From NCBI RefSeq assembly GCF_047948215.1, contig NC_134462.1, forward strand, positions 117,424,437-117,488,436: DNA of 64,000 nt. The letters are read 5' to 3'. This document shows positions 46,312 through 58,940 of this stretch, piece after piece (positions within the stretch are counted from its first letter, which is position 1; each line of letters begins with the position of its first letter). The position numbers and the translations under genes are program-made. The stretch is from Lycorma delicatula (taxonomy: Eukaryota > Arthropoda > Insecta > Hemiptera > Fulgoridae). The notes under the pieces are model-generated. The model was not told where the DNA came from, searched no databases, and saw only the letters and a program-made list of their open reading frames with translations.

Positions 46312-47555
46312 CGTAAATATTTCAAAAACAATCCTTAATCAGCTGTAGGATATACAACTCTGAGTTTACAATTAATCTCACAGCAATATTGAAATGCTTC
46401 AAACATTTCTATTAGAATTTTATTCAAATCATCAAAATCTTATCCTGAAAGATTTAAGGCTATACCCGGCAAGATAATTCTTACAGATATGAAGATATCA
46501 TCACCGCATACAAAAAAAGACTAGAAATCTATTGAAATGTAAAAGGTATAAAACACCACTGAAATTGTAATTCTCCTAAAAACCTGAAAAGAATTTATTT
46601 TACGTACTTATTTAAATGTAGGTTAAAATTACCACAATTACCTTTCTTTTAAATATTTGAATAATACTAATATATGTTTCTTCGTTTTAAATAGGACATT
46701 AATAATTTAAGACGTTACGCGAATTAATTTTAGATTTACTGCAATATTAAAAAACCACGGTTGAAGTTGTTTATGTCGCTATTTATTTAGCAGTTAGGCT
46801 ATTTATTATTTTGTTTGAATAGGAACTTTTTTTAAATATAAATTTGTAAAACCAATAAAAAATAAAGATAATACTCAAACTGAATAACGTTATTCAATAT
46901 TTTAATGGATTTATTCACTGTGTGGATAAAATACTCTACTCTTAGCAGTATTAATAAAATAAGATGAATGTTGAATTTATGTAACATAAAATACGTTAAG
47001 TTTATTTAAAAGAAAATTTTAATTTATAAAATAAAATACTAATTCAAATAATGAACCGATTTACTCATATTATATTTGTTTGTATTTATAAAATGTTACA
47101 TTGATGGAGTTTTTAAATGGCATATTGGCTAAGAGATATTTTTATCTTCATTTGTTGAGAGAGCGACGAGATGAGATTTTACAAAATTATCTTTTATTTT
47201 TCACTAAAAGTATAAACTGAATAAATTGTGTATTTTTCACGTGATATATATATATAAAATAAATATTTTAATTAATTGTAATAACCCTAAAGAACTATGT
47301 ACTTTCATCATTATATTAACGGTTGGTATTAAATTTGTTTGTTTCAAATTGAAATTACATAATTATAAAAATTAATAGTTTGTAGTTATTATTTAATTAT
47401 AAACTATAAGTATTATTGAAAAAGCAATACAAACAAAAAATGGAGTCTACGTAAGTTGATTCGATTATAATTTATTTAATTTTATTGAAGAAAAAAATGT
47501 GTAATATTGGTATATATATATGTTTTATTTTTATTTATTATTATTATTGTTATTA
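46312..47555. other. AT-rich stretch, nothing recognised
   Basis: No supported feature. A (T)AT run at about 47510-47521 borders the next LINE fragment. Confidence 0.4.
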
Positions 47556-47559
47556 TATA

Positions 47560-47915
47560 AGTGCGAATTGGCCTACTGGGGACCGCGAAACAAATTCTTT
47601 TTCACATTCCTCTTTTTTTCTAAGATTGTTCTGACTTCTGCCATTTTTGCCAGATGTTCGGCTGTTAGTTTTATCTTTGTTTTTGGTTTCTTCGCCTCTT
47701 GGAATTCCTTAAATTCAATTATTATTTTCCTGTACTTGCTTCTGTCTAGCGCATCCGTTTCTGAGATCCCAAGACCGGTTAAATCTTTCTTGATTTCTTT
47801 TAATTTGGGGTTGGGAAATTTTTTCCGGTATATAATTTTATAGATTTTTTTTTGAGTCTGTTGTCCATTCTTATCAACCGATCCAAAGAGCATTAGACCT
47901 AATTTCTTGTTTCTC
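47560..47915 (-). mobile_element. LINE C-terminal fragment (same type as 11.4 kb)
   Basis: The minus strand has an open frame of about 106 codons: NGQQTQKKIYKIIYRKKFPN, LKEIKKDLTGLGISETDALD, RSKYRKIIIEFKEFQ, then LTAEHLAKMAEVRTI and KNLFRGP. LINE polymerases of this type end with an E/K-rich stretch of this form (DLxxLGIxExDxxDRxKFRxxIxxFKGFQ). The same end, including RGP and the DNA around it, occurs at about 11430-11460. It is 5'-truncated, but the remaining frame is intact, which suggests a fairly recent insertion. Confidence 0.7.
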
Positions 47916-48435
47916 TCGGTATTGATTTAATATGCGGTAGATATTTTCATTACTTATTTTAACGGATTTGTCGACTTAAAATAAAAAAAAAAACAATATA
48001 ATGTAGTCCAGTTCAATATTTCTTTGTTCTTGTATAGAAACAAGTCGAGTTGTGCAGAAACATATCGTGTTCCCGTACCGATACTTGTCAAGTGGACAAG
48101 GGTTAAATGTGAACGTTTAATATCTGTATATTTCTATGTGAAAAAATTCCTATGGCAACAAGTTTGTATGAATTTACGAAATAATATTCGGGGAATTAAT
48201 TTTTAGGGGAATGTATGCAAACGTTTTTACTGAAAATGATCCCTCGGTTGGGAGCGCTCTGTAAAATTTGCCAGGCGAATGAACATTTGTTTAGCATATA
48301 TTATGAACTTAATAAAAAATTTCAGCGGAGTGATAAACAAAGTTTTATTACTGATTTCAAGATAACTAAACCACTAACTACGTCATTATAATCCTACAAA
48401 TAATGACCAACAGATTTCAAGTGACGAAGACATCT
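47916..48435. other. Unassigned spacer
   Basis: No gene recognised; a 60-codon + strand frame at 48024-48206 has no visible domain. Confidence 0.35.
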
Positions 48436-48439
48436 GGCC

Positions 48440-48572
48440 GCTGATAAACAAAGACAAGCTTCGAATCCCGATCGGGTATGGCATTTTCATACGCTACAAA
48501 AATTGTAATTCATCTCATCCTCAGTTCCTAACGGTGGTCCGAGAGGTTGAAAAATAAAAAAATAAATAAAGA
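48440..48572 (+). mobile_element. SINE family B, 5'-incomplete
   Basis: B-box region AGCTTCGAATCC (48457-48468), then GGTATGGCATTTTCATACGC, TACAAAAATTGTAATTCATC, TCATCCTCAG and GGTGGTCCGAGAGG, with an AAATAAAT tail. Matches the body of the copy at 1.45 kb. The A-box part is not recognisable. Confidence 0.8.
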
Positions 48573-49080
48573 CCACTGAGGAATTTTATTCTCAAAGACA
48601 GTGATGTAGATTAAAAATACTTTTTTATTCTAACTGGAGAATACGTATAACAGAATACAAGCGTAATTTTTAATTTTTATAATTTCGTATTAAGTTTTAT
48701 GTATGTTTTCTTAAGTTATATGAATTATCTGATTAAAAAAAAAATTCTTATTACATATTTTATTTTGTTTTTGTATCTAGAAAGAAAAAAGACTTCAGCA
48801 GATAACTCCAACAAGGTTTTTTTAAATCTACAAATTTTCTTTTACGAAATACGTTCCATTATTTAATTCGTATTTATTTATAAGAAAAGTACAATTTTTT
48901 TTATACTAGCTGTTATGATATGAACCGTTTTATTTTTACAGTACGATAAAATAATAGTTCAAAATTAAATTATTTGAAGGTATATTTTATATTAATGGAT
49001 AAATAAAACAAATACATTAACATCAAAATTTATTTCGTAAAAAAAAGATAAATAAATAAAGAAGTAGAAAAAATATGACG
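48573..49080. other. AT-rich stretch, nothing recognised
   Basis: No supported feature. Confidence 0.4.
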
Positions 49081-49400
49081 ATCATCACGCCGTGCTAAGT
49101 GTGTAATGTTGAATCTCAAACAAATACAACCGGTAAGGTCATGAACGAATATCATTTTACGTATAATGTAGGTAGGGTACGTTAATATTAAAGAATGACA
49201 GTGTGAACTCCAGCACTAGAATACGATTGGCGTCAATACGTCTATGGTAGGGATATAGGCGTGGTTAACTTCTCCTCTTCAATGTGGCCGTGGAACTTGT
49301 GCTCGATATCTTGCACACTCCTACGCTTGTCTTGATGCTGTACGGATTCATTCCTTTTATTTAATCCGACTGATCTAAACTTTATTTTTATCTTGTCATC
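49081..49400. other. GC-richer block, unassigned
   Basis: Less AT-rich than its flanks, with scattered CG dinucleotides (GACGATCATCACGCCGTG, ACGATTGGCGTCAATACGTC). No repeat family or open frame recognised; it may be a unique or regulatory segment. Confidence 0.3.
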
Positions 49401-51157
49401 CGACATAATCTTGTAATATATTATTATTTGTTATGTTTATTAGCGTTCAATATTTTAACAATTTTTATCGTTTAAACGAGAAGCGAAAAGAAAAATATTA
49501 CATCTTTCTATGAATGTTAGCTAATTCTCTTTTATTCTCCGGTTAATTTATATAAGCTTATTTGTTGTTCAATTTATTATTCTACTCTTAGAAATTTTAA
49601 AGAATATAAATAAACTAATAATTTAAATCGTAGGTTATTTTAATTTTATATAACCTGAATAAAAGGTCATAGAAATGAAATAATAGAAACAAATTTAGAT
49701 CGTATGTAATCCGATTTAAATAAAAATATTTAACGTAATAATATTCAGCAATCACCTTGAACTGTTTAACCTATTATCTATTATAATAAAGTTAAATTAG
49801 AGTGATATTATAAATATAATATTAGTCAAGTGTAAACAACTGACCTAAGTAAAAGAATCGATAATTATTTTATCTGTATCATATCTTTTTCAGAAAATAA
49901 TCCAAAAATGTAATAATAAAAGAAATAATATAATAATTTTTTATCCTGTATTTATATTACATTTAATATGAAAATAATTATACTTAAGGTTAATGTCTTT
50001 ACCAATCAAAATGCAATTTGTAAAACTTATTTAAACCCCAGTCCCACCTAAACCAGTAGAATAAATTATAAGCATTTTTATTATTTTTACTACCACGTAA
50101 AGAAAATATTATAGTAATGAATACCATAACAAGAAAGATTCGTTTACAAAAAATAAACATTTCTAATCAAAAGGGAATTTTCATTGTTAAACGATCATCA
50201 TTCTTAAATATAAAGAAATTATTATTTCGATTTTTAATATGAATAGAGAAAGAAAACATAAAGAAAAAAAATTACAGGCATTTATGTCACCGTTAAGTAA
50301 TAATTTAAAAAAATAGCTAAAAATAATAATGACCAAATTGAAAATAAAAGGTTGTATTTCAGTATAGTCTATTGAACTATAAATAACAAAATTGATAAAA
50401 ACTGTAATATAAGTACAATATAAATGCGGGATAAGTAGCAGTATAACAGACCTTGCTAACAATCACCTGGCGATAGGTTGAATAATCAAGTTCCTGTGAG
50501 CTGCGAAGCTTTTTTGCAGCATATAGTAGCAATACCAGAACAAGATGAAGAGAACAGCCAAAAATCTTCGATGCCGAGCCTCTGAATATAATAAAAAAAT
50601 TAATATTTAATATAATATGTATTAAATATTATATATAAATACGAGATTAAAAATAGAATTCGGCATACGCAGTAGATAGACACAAATGAATTTGGATCCG
50701 ACTGGAATAGATTAGGCCTGCAGAATAGAGAGTTAAAATTGTTTTATTCCGCACTGTACATTATGTTGATCTATTGTTTTATCATTGAACAGTTCAATCA
50801 GCGGTATGTTGGATTAGTTTTCATCATCAAGATTTTTGTTTTATTATTGTAAATAACGCTTTGTAGGTTACTTTTTACGTTTATTTAAAGTCATAGTACA
50901 AGTCAAGTACAAGACTTAAATACATTTGTTTCATTAAGCCTTGTTTTATATATATATATATATAATTCTTAGTGTTATTGATAATAAGGGCCTTAATAAT
51001 CGAAATGTGCCACTATTTATAGATTTCTTCCTTTATTTTGTAAATTTAATTAAAGAAGCAGTTCTAGTAGCTGATTTAAATTTGTGAGGAGATTATCAAA
51101 AAATCAACAAAATGGAAGTCATTAGCGACCGGAGAGTAACAATAAATGTACCGGTCG
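49401..51157. other. AT-rich stretch, nothing recognised
   Basis: The minus-strand frame at 50187-50462 is I/F/L/Y-rich, as expected for AT-rich non-coding DNA. Confidence 0.4.
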
Positions 51158-51371
51158 TCATGTAGTCTTGAACAGACTGAGGCCGATCGTTCCTGAGACG
51201 TGTGGATAATTGATCCCCAAAGAACCAAAGAACGTCAGTATCCGCGATCAAGTATTCAAATTCAAATAAAATTAACTACTTTCATTAGGATTTGAATCTA
51301 AAATCCCTCGACTTCGAAATTATCTTATTTACAATGACGAGTTTTACAGCTAGACCGACTGGGTGGGATTA
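51158..51371 (-). mobile_element. SINE family A, reverse, diverged
   Basis: The minus strand begins CCCACCCAGTCGGTCTAGCT and continues through CGAAGTCGAGGGATTTTAGA, CAAATCCTAATGAAAG, ATACTTGATCGCGGATACTG and GTTCTTTGGTTCTTTGG, to about AGTCTGTTCAAGACTACATG. It is collinear with other family A copies but lacks the 3' end and tail. Confidence 0.8.
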
Positions 51372-51397
51372 CTTTTATTGTTGTTAGAAAAATGAAC

Positions 51398-51399
<2 letters not shown>

Positions 51400-51440
<41 letters not shown>
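51400..51440. repeat. (AT)n microsatellite
   Basis: About 41 bases of AT, shortly after the reverse SINE head. Confidence 0.9.
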
Positions 51441-51443
<3 letters not shown>

Positions 51444-53269
51444 ACGCGTTTACTTCACATTCTAAAATATAACTAGTATATTTTTTCTTTCAACAAATAA
51501 TAAAAAAATTTAAAATTAATTGAAAAAATAAAAAATTAAGCCGGTTAGCAATTCACAATAAATATTTTATTTAATTTTATAAACAGTGAGCGTAGCGGTA
51601 AGTCCATATTTAGATTTTTTTTTAATTAACTAGACCATTGGAAAAAAAGTCCCTTATTTTTTTTTATTAAAAAAATTTCTTCAATTTAAAATATCCAGTT
51701 TTTTTATTTTTTAAAAACTACACAGCTGTATTGTAGCTTTTCTACACAGCTGTATTTATTTAAGTATAAAAGTTGATAAAAAAGCTGAGTTTCTATAAAA
51801 CCTTCCGAAGGTTTTTTAAACAAAGTAGATTTGGGCTACGCGATGAAAAATCAAATAGATTTGATCCGATTTCATACTATTATAAAAAAATACTGCTTCG
51901 CCGTTTCGGGAATCTTATATTCAAATTATTTAACTATCAAAAACCGCAATTTAGATTTTTATATAAAAAAAATATATTTCAAAGAAAATCCAAAATTAAA
52001 ATCCAAATTCCGTTTAATTTATACGATTACTTCAGGTCATTTTCCTATCCTGAATACAGAAGGTGATTAGTGCTAATGCATTTTTTCAAAAACCAACGGA
52101 AATTCATTATTTATTAATTTTCATTATCTGACCTAGGATTTATTAACTTTAAAGTATGGAAAGTATATAATCAGTAAAAGTTGCTTTCTGTTACAGTAAT
52201 ATTGTTTTCTTAATCGGTCAAATAAAATAAATGAAATTTTTACTTGTACGCTTGAAATTCCGAAACACAGCAATACGTTTAACTACTAAAGAAGGCAAAT
52301 GGAAATCGGGTAGATCAATAGTATGCTTGATACGAAATGTTTCTATTAATCTTGAAAACGGCTTCGCGATCTTTTGATCTGATATGATTTTTGTCGTCTA
52401 CAACTTTACGGTTAAAAAATGAATAAAGTATTTTGAAATGACATATACCAAAATCCATATTATTTCTGATTATTTTATAAATTACTAATTTTCGATAAGC
52501 AGAGTGATGAAAAGTGCGTCGGATTAATAGTAAAATGAATGTTGCACAACATATTTATGACTTAATTCAGATTCATTTTTTCAATTTATTTACAAAATGT
52601 TGTAAAAGATTGAGGCGATAACATCAACTTAAGTTTACGGTATTTAAAAAATGAAAATAAATAAATTTATCCCGTGTTTTACAGTACAAAATTATACCAA
52701 ACGGTGAATAAACCAAATTTGAAACATTTCACGACAATACTTAACAGAAATTTTATCAAGTAATTAACAAAATCCTTCTTTAGGCCTATATACTGTAAAG
52801 TGAAGCAAAGGTAATGCAGAAAAACACATAGTAACACATGTGTTTTTTTATTATAATTACTATTCTTCAATGTAAATGTTCGTAATGTATTTTATTTATT
52901 CCCTACAGAAAAATAACTCCGCGGTTTACATTTTCATTTACGATAAAATATATCTACCCTCTTTTAATATGTTAGACCATAGTATTATCACTCTCTAAAA
53001 ATATAATTGTTTTACCCTACTGCTGTAAAAAAAAATTATTTCAATTTTTTTTTTTTAACTTTTATAAGAGATCTACTGTACGAGTATATACGAGTAGAAA
53101 AAAGCATAAATCTTTAAAAAAAAATGATTTTCTCTAGTATTTTTTTTTTCATCGTTTGTTTATAATCGCATAACTATATATAATATTCATTAAATACTTA
53201 AATAAAACTAAGTGTTCGGAAGTGATTAGACTATGAACATCAAACATCGGACAATAAATATCGTAACAT
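51441..53269. other. AT-rich stretch with one unassigned open frame
   Basis: The + strand at 51773-52066 has a 97-codon open frame rich in F, K, R and Y (YKTFRRFFKQSRFGLRDEKS), overlapped by another frame. I recognise no domain, and it may be chance or a decayed element. Confidence 0.3.
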
Positions 53270-53740
53270 GAACATGACCACTAGATTATTTTCACTGCGC
53301 ACACAGTACTCCGTAAGTATTCTCACATAAGCAAAACCGCTAAGTTGACTTCATCCCGCCATCACAGAGAACTGCAACAGTCTTATAACGCATTTTTTTC
53401 CGGTTGAGCAAACCCTTTAAACCTGAACCCGAGTTTAATTGACGACGAACAGTCTCGAACAACGGCCATCTAAGAGTAAGCGGTTTACGGAACGTTTTAC
53501 GTTGGCCGTCTCACAATTCTGCTGAGGAGAGCCAAATAGATGGGCGTTGGCTAACTTTGTGCGCCCGATCCTCAGCCGCGTAAGGATGACTTGGTTTCTT
53601 CTGTTTTTAGGATAAAACCTTTCTCGAAGACGTTCTCCCGGATGCCGAGTTAGGCCGTGGAAGGACTCAGCAGCCAGAAGTTATTTCATTGAGTACGTCG
53701 TTTGACACGCACTGCCTTTGTGAAGTAGCGAATTAATTAA
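53270..53740 (+). other. CpG-rich block with a splice-acceptor-like edge (candidate exon or promoter)
   Basis: This block has many CG dinucleotides and a much lower AT content than its flanks. TTTCTTCTGTTTTTAG at 53595-53610 is a good polypyrimidine-AG acceptor. From 53611 one frame stays open for 41 codons (DKTFLEDVLPDAELGRGRTQ and onward) to a TAA at 53734-53736. GTAAGT at about 53312 and GTAAGG at about 53579 could be donors. I do not recognise the peptide. It could be a short exon, the 5' end of a neighbouring gene, or an unnamed repeat. Confidence 0.3.
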
Positions 53741-56700
53741 AATGGTTTTAATTAGTTTTATACCTAAGTCGTAAACGTATTTATGTAATCTAAAGTTGGT
53801 GTCAATTAATAGACACGTGGAATGATACCGATAAATTAAAATATTAAAACGAAAATTAAAGAAGGATTAAGTTTTTAACGTAATTTACTATAAGATTTGG
53901 ATTTTGCTGATAATGTTAATGATTCTTAAATCTAATTTCAAACCAAAAAGGTAAAAATATTTAGGTTAATTCTAATGTTATCGAGTATTATTAATTTTAT
54001 AAATAATATTTCAACTGCATCTTGAATGAAATGAATAAATTTTTTTTTACATCAATTTTGAAATGAAGCGTTATCGTGAAGGTATTTTTATGAAATCATT
54101 GAGAATTTTATTAAATAACTTTTTTTAACTAATCTTTTTGTTCGAGTATCTTAAAATATAATTTTTATTGTAATCTTAAAGTGTTATATTTTATTATATT
54201 TAAGAAGTGAACATTACTACTAGAAAAAAATTATTGATATTTTTTAAACGATTTAAAATATAATTTTATTTTTATTTTCAAAAGAAAAGTAGCAAATAAA
54301 TTAATAGTAAAAATAAGTACGATAGTTTGAATAAATTACCTTGAAATTTATCGCTGGAAGTTAAATTAATTTTTTCATTATATAAATTGTACAAAAAACA
54401 CAACCCAGTTTTTTTTATGATTTAAACATTAATCAATTGCAAGACTAGTAATTTATTAAATTTAAAAGTAAATGTATACCTGTTGATTTCGGTTACCAAA
54501 TATTTATAAAAATTTAAAATTTAAATTAGGCGCAGAATGTTTCGTATATTTTTATTATTACAGCTACAATAGGATTTCTTTTTCTAAGGATCAGATGAGT
54601 AATATATGTTGTTTGAATACCAGCCACTGTTGTCTGGGAAGGATGACTTCTGGCTAGCGCTTGTCGGCTGCTGGGCTAGGTCGGTCGGTAAAGCTTGTTT
54701 GCCACTTGGCAAGGTGACAATATACACGATTAAGAAAATAAAAGTAACAATAACAACGGCAGAAAAGCAACAATGAGATGAGTATTTTAGTTGTTGTCGG
54801 ATCCATGTACTACTCTATGTAGGCCTCTAAGTAAATTTACCTACATACCTACTGTAATTACTATCTGCTGTATAAGCTATTTCGATACTTTTTAAAAAGA
54901 TAGCTTAGCGAACGCTTCTTACCTACCTTTACTTTACTGTATTATTTTACTATTATTCTTTCTTTTCTTCTTTTTACATTTTATCTTATGCCTATGTTCC
55001 TTATATTCTAACTCTTTAAATAACAAACGCAAAACCCACTCGAATAAAAAATCCTTCAAACCCACGCGTATTCACTCACAACCTTGCAACACGTTCAAGC
55101 TTGTTAGTTAAGTTAAATTCTAATAAAATATCAAATCAGAAAATCGTGTTTTTTGTCGTAGACCAATGCTTCTGTTTGTTAATTTTCTTGATTCATTTAT
55201 TCGTTATATTTACATTTATATATTACGTAAAGTAGGCCGCTTTATTTAAAGTGTATAAATTTTATTTGTAGGTGACATAAATTCTATTAAGTTGATATAA
55301 TCATAATTTAGTAATACTAGAACGGTTGTTTCTTTTGTCGTTTTAGGTACATATCCCAAAATCTGGTACTAATAAATTTTAGTCACACAGAATATATTTT
55401 TGATAATTTATATACACTTGTAAAGTAGTATGTATTAAAATAATTTAACATTACTCATTATATCTCTAGTATGAAAACCTATCTGTGTAATAAGTGTTTT
55501 TATATATTTTATTTATTTTTCGCTGAATATGTTTAATGATTCAAAATTTTAGTATTTAGTTCTAATTTAAAAATAGTAAAATTTCATTAATAATCCTATA
55601 TAAATGCAATTAAACAAATTTATTTTACTATTTATCAAAGAATAAAAAAAAAGATTTATAATTTAAAAAATAATTTTTATTTATGTAATTTTTTTTTACA
55701 TTTTTTGATAATACTAAATTGTTAAATACAAATTCCTATAATTTTGGAATTTGTTAATTAAGATACTAAAAATATAGAGATAATCACGAGAGTTTTTATA
55801 CTGAAAAATAAATTTGTTATCATATACTGATCTAGGACTTTTATTTATTTATTATAGTTGATTAATAACCTATTTAAAAAGAAATAGGAAAAAACCAAGC
55901 GGCAAAACGTTGCAGTAAAGAAATATAACGTGGAAATAGATAAATCAGAAAAAAAAGAAAAGAGGGTTCTGAAATTTAGTATTATTTTTGACGAAAATTT
56001 TGGGTTGAAAATTCGGTAGGTTTATGAAACATAAAACGAGGAGGTTATATATGTACGTTAAAAAAGAGAGAAAATGCTTGTATAAAGAAAGAAAAGTCTG
56101 GTAAATCATACATTATGGCAAGTTTTTTTATGAATAGCGAAATTGGTTCTTCTAGAAAAGAATAAAGTAAAAGCAGTATAGGAAGACAAATATTGGAATA
56201 CATTAGGACGCTGTAGGAATTATATATCTAAGGGAAGAATTCGGTATAGAATACAGAATAGAACAAAAAAAAACAGAGAATTTCACAAATTTAATCCAAT
56301 GACGGATGATAAGAATTCTATTTAAATAATTTAAGAAATATATTTCAACTTAAAGAAAACTTTTTTCAATAATTAAAAATTTAATACCATATTCACATAG
56401 TTATACTAGTATAATAGAATTTTATCAAAATCGATCAGTTTTTTTCAAAGAAATTCAGCTTCAAAATCATTATTATTTTGTGCCCACCATTCAGATTAAC
56501 AGACCAGCTTTTATAACACATTTAAGTCACCCCTTACGTTAAATTTTACTGTAGATGAGAATATTATAAAACATTACAAATTTTTATCAAGATTAAAATG
56601 GAACCTTCGTTCATAAAAATTCTTACTAAGTTTATTATAAATGTGGTTTTTCTCTATTTTTTAAATATTTCATGAGCGTTTTATAACAGTAAAGTATTTT

Positions 56701-57180
56701 CCTCTAATGTCCATCAAAGCGCCCATTTATAACTCTGAAAGTTGTTTCCTTAAACCTTACAGCAGATTACAAATGCATCCTAACAGAATAGCTTTAAATG
56801 AAAGACAATACAGCTGTTTAAGAGGGTCGGTGAATCGCTATTTTTAATCAAAATATAATTTAATTATGGATATTAGCGGTAATTGGTTTTAATAATATTC
56901 ATCTTATAAGTTTCAATTAAACCATTTAAGCCAGCCTTGCGTAACCATTTTTTTATTTTTTTTTTACTATGAAATCATCATTTCAAGCAGAATAAAGGCG
57001 CCTATGGCCTTTTAAAAGAAAATATTTGATAAAAAAGAGTGTTTTAGAAGAAAAATAAATTTTAGATACTTCAAGACAGAAGAATTAGAAAATTTTTCTC
57101 CTTCTTTCCGTTATAAATTAATGTTACGTTTCTTTGTACCGTTAAAATTAGTTAAATCATCCTATAAAATTTGGAAACTG
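53741..57180. other. AT-rich stretch, nothing recognised
   Basis: No supported feature apart from a GC-richer spot at about 54620-54700. About 55880-56310 is A-rich with no recognisable frame. Confidence 0.4.
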
Positions 57181-57184
57181 ATTA

Positions 57185-57500
57185 CAGATCTTAAGATAAA
57201 GAAAAATGTTTATGCAAACGTTATTCCTAAAACGTTTGTTATGAAGTTACGGCTAGCGAAAAATTTCGCCCGGATTTCAGTTCCCCCGGTGAAATGAGAT
57301 CATACTAAAAATTTTAAGGCATTATATAAACTTTATGGTTTCTTCTGTTGTTTTATTCCATAGCAGGAGATATTCCATTCCAGGAGATACATGTCCTGTA
57401 GTTTTTATGATATCTTAACGTAAAAGAAATGCGTAAATTTTATTACGAAAACTTGTAGAAAATTGAATACTGAGAAAATTTTTGTAATAAAGTCTATGAA
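57185..57500 (+). repeat. Left long inverted repeat of a DNA transposon
   Basis: Its reverse complement matches 59330-59665. Shared blocks in order are TTCTAC...AGTTTT...AATAAAATTTAC, TTTACGTT...ATATCAT, AAGAAACCAT, AAGTTTAT, GCCTTAAAATTTT, GGGAACTGAAATCCGGGCGA and ATAACAAA. Similarity fades at both outer limits given. Confidence 0.75.
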
Positions 57501-57639
57501 AAACAAAAGAATCAATTTTTATTATTAAATCAAAACTTAACAGGAAAATACTACGAATTTATTGAAATTAAAAGCATCTGGTTTTGAAACATTAAATCTG
57601 GAACTTTGAAAAAGCGAAAAAAAGAAAAACTTTTTTCTG

Positions 57640-58940
57640 TTTTAATTTTCTATATAAGTTCAAAAATTTCACCGTTGACATAGATGCACTTTTTAATTCG
57701 TTTTCTTACATTTTCTGTCGCCAACTTAATGATCTTTGCACTCCTTGATGAGGGCAGCAGCATTACGTGTATCCACTTATTGCTTGTATAACTCACATTA
57801 GCGGGTAAGGTTCGGTGATCTAGGTGGCCGATTTAACCCACCGGGTTGGTCTAGTGGTGAACGCGTCTTCCCAAATCAGCTGATTTGGAAGTCGAGAGTT
57901 CCAGCGTTCAAGTACTAGTAAAGCCAGCTATTTTTACCCGGACTTGAATACTAAATCGTGGATACCGGTGTTCTTTGGTGGTTGGGTTTCAATTAACCAC
58001 ACATCTCAGGTATGGTCGAACTGAGAATGTACAAGACTACACTTCATTCACATACATATCATCCTCATTCATCCTCTGAAGTATTATCTAAACGGTAGTT
58101 ACCGGAGGCTAAACAGGAAAAGGAAAGAAAGAAAGGTGGCCGATTTACCAGACCTCTACATTCAGTCCCTTTACCAGTAAATTTTTCATCTAAGAATTGT
58201 CTTACCTCATTCGTGAAATATGTTGGTGCTTCATCAAGTTTACTTCAATTCGTTCTGCCGGTGAGAAATTTTCAAGCGCTGTAAGAAATTCATTGTTTAA
58301 AAATTCCACATATAATTTCTCCCCGTGACACGTTGTTCTAGTATGAAAGAGGTTATTAATTGATTGTCGATCGTGCCACACCAAACGTTCACAGCAAATC
58401 CCAGGGAATTCGATTCAACTACAGCACGTATGGGTTTTCTCCAGACCGTCGATTTGTATTCCGTGTGTTGTTTATGCCATTACGGGTGAAAACAGCTTCG
58501 TCCGAACATAGTATGAACGGAATTAATTGGTATTTATTGTTAAACCATTGTCAAAAATCTGGCATTGACAAAGTAGCCGTCTGGCATGGCACAAAACTGG
58601 TATTTAACTTTCTAATCAAATTAAGGATGCTGTCCGTGAATATTCGAGTTCTCCTCTGTGGAATGATGGATCGTGTAGAAATCCTTCGCTTACTCGTTGT
58701 AGAACTAAGTTGAATAATTTGAAGAATGTTTTTCCTTTCATTACCATGTACCTGTTGATGTCCAGATGAAACATGAACGCTGGAAAGTGTACCGTTCTCA
58801 TGAAGATTATTAAAAATTCTACAAAATACTTTACGGTTTGGAACTACTCGTCTAGGATACCTACGATGGTATTTCTCCACCGCAGATGGGGTACGTAAAT
58901 TGCAAAAGCTGTAAACAAAAATCATATTAGTATATTCTGC
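57640..58940 (-). pseudogene. Tc1/mariner-superfamily-like transposase, DUF4817-type N-terminus, disrupted
   Basis: On the minus strand from about 58925 the protein opens with MIFVYSFCNLRTPSAVEKYH. RRYPRRVVPNRKVFCRIFNN and LHENGTLSS follow, the N-terminal helix-turn-helix-like region often annotated DUF4817 in insect transposons. Frame-shifted pieces follow. GEKLYVEFLNNEFLTALENF resembles YxEFLxNELPxLLEDV. Then LDEAPTYFTNEVRQFLDEKF carries the second catalytic Asp (cf. QHDGAPAHFSxxVRxYLDxxF). RPPRSPNLT corresponds to WPPRSPDLTP but is cut by a SINE. RNAAALIKECKDH near 57750 is the C-terminal region. Frameshifts, stops, a D-to-N change and the SINE show it is dead. Confidence 0.8.
57822..58147 (+). 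mobile_element. SINE family A inserted in the transposase
   Basis: A full-length + strand SINE (57836-58133) runs from ACCCACCGGGTTGGTCTAGT through the paired AAATCAGCTGATTT to CGGAGGCTAAACAGG and a GGAAAGAAAGAAA tail. A perfect 14-base duplication AGGTGGCCGATTTA flanks it (57822-57835 and 58134-58147). The target, read on the minus strand, codes for the N-R-P-P part of the conserved PPRSPDL motif. The copy is very similar to that at 21.8 kb, so it is comparatively young. Confidence 0.97.

Noticed and set aside
47520..47843. + strand hydrophobic frame as a membrane protein
   Set aside because: Antisense of the LINE C-terminus; the hydrophobicity comes from reading a K/E-rich coding strand backwards.
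58360..58713. + strand 117-codon frame
   Set aside because: Antisense of the transposase, whose conserved motifs are on the minus strand.
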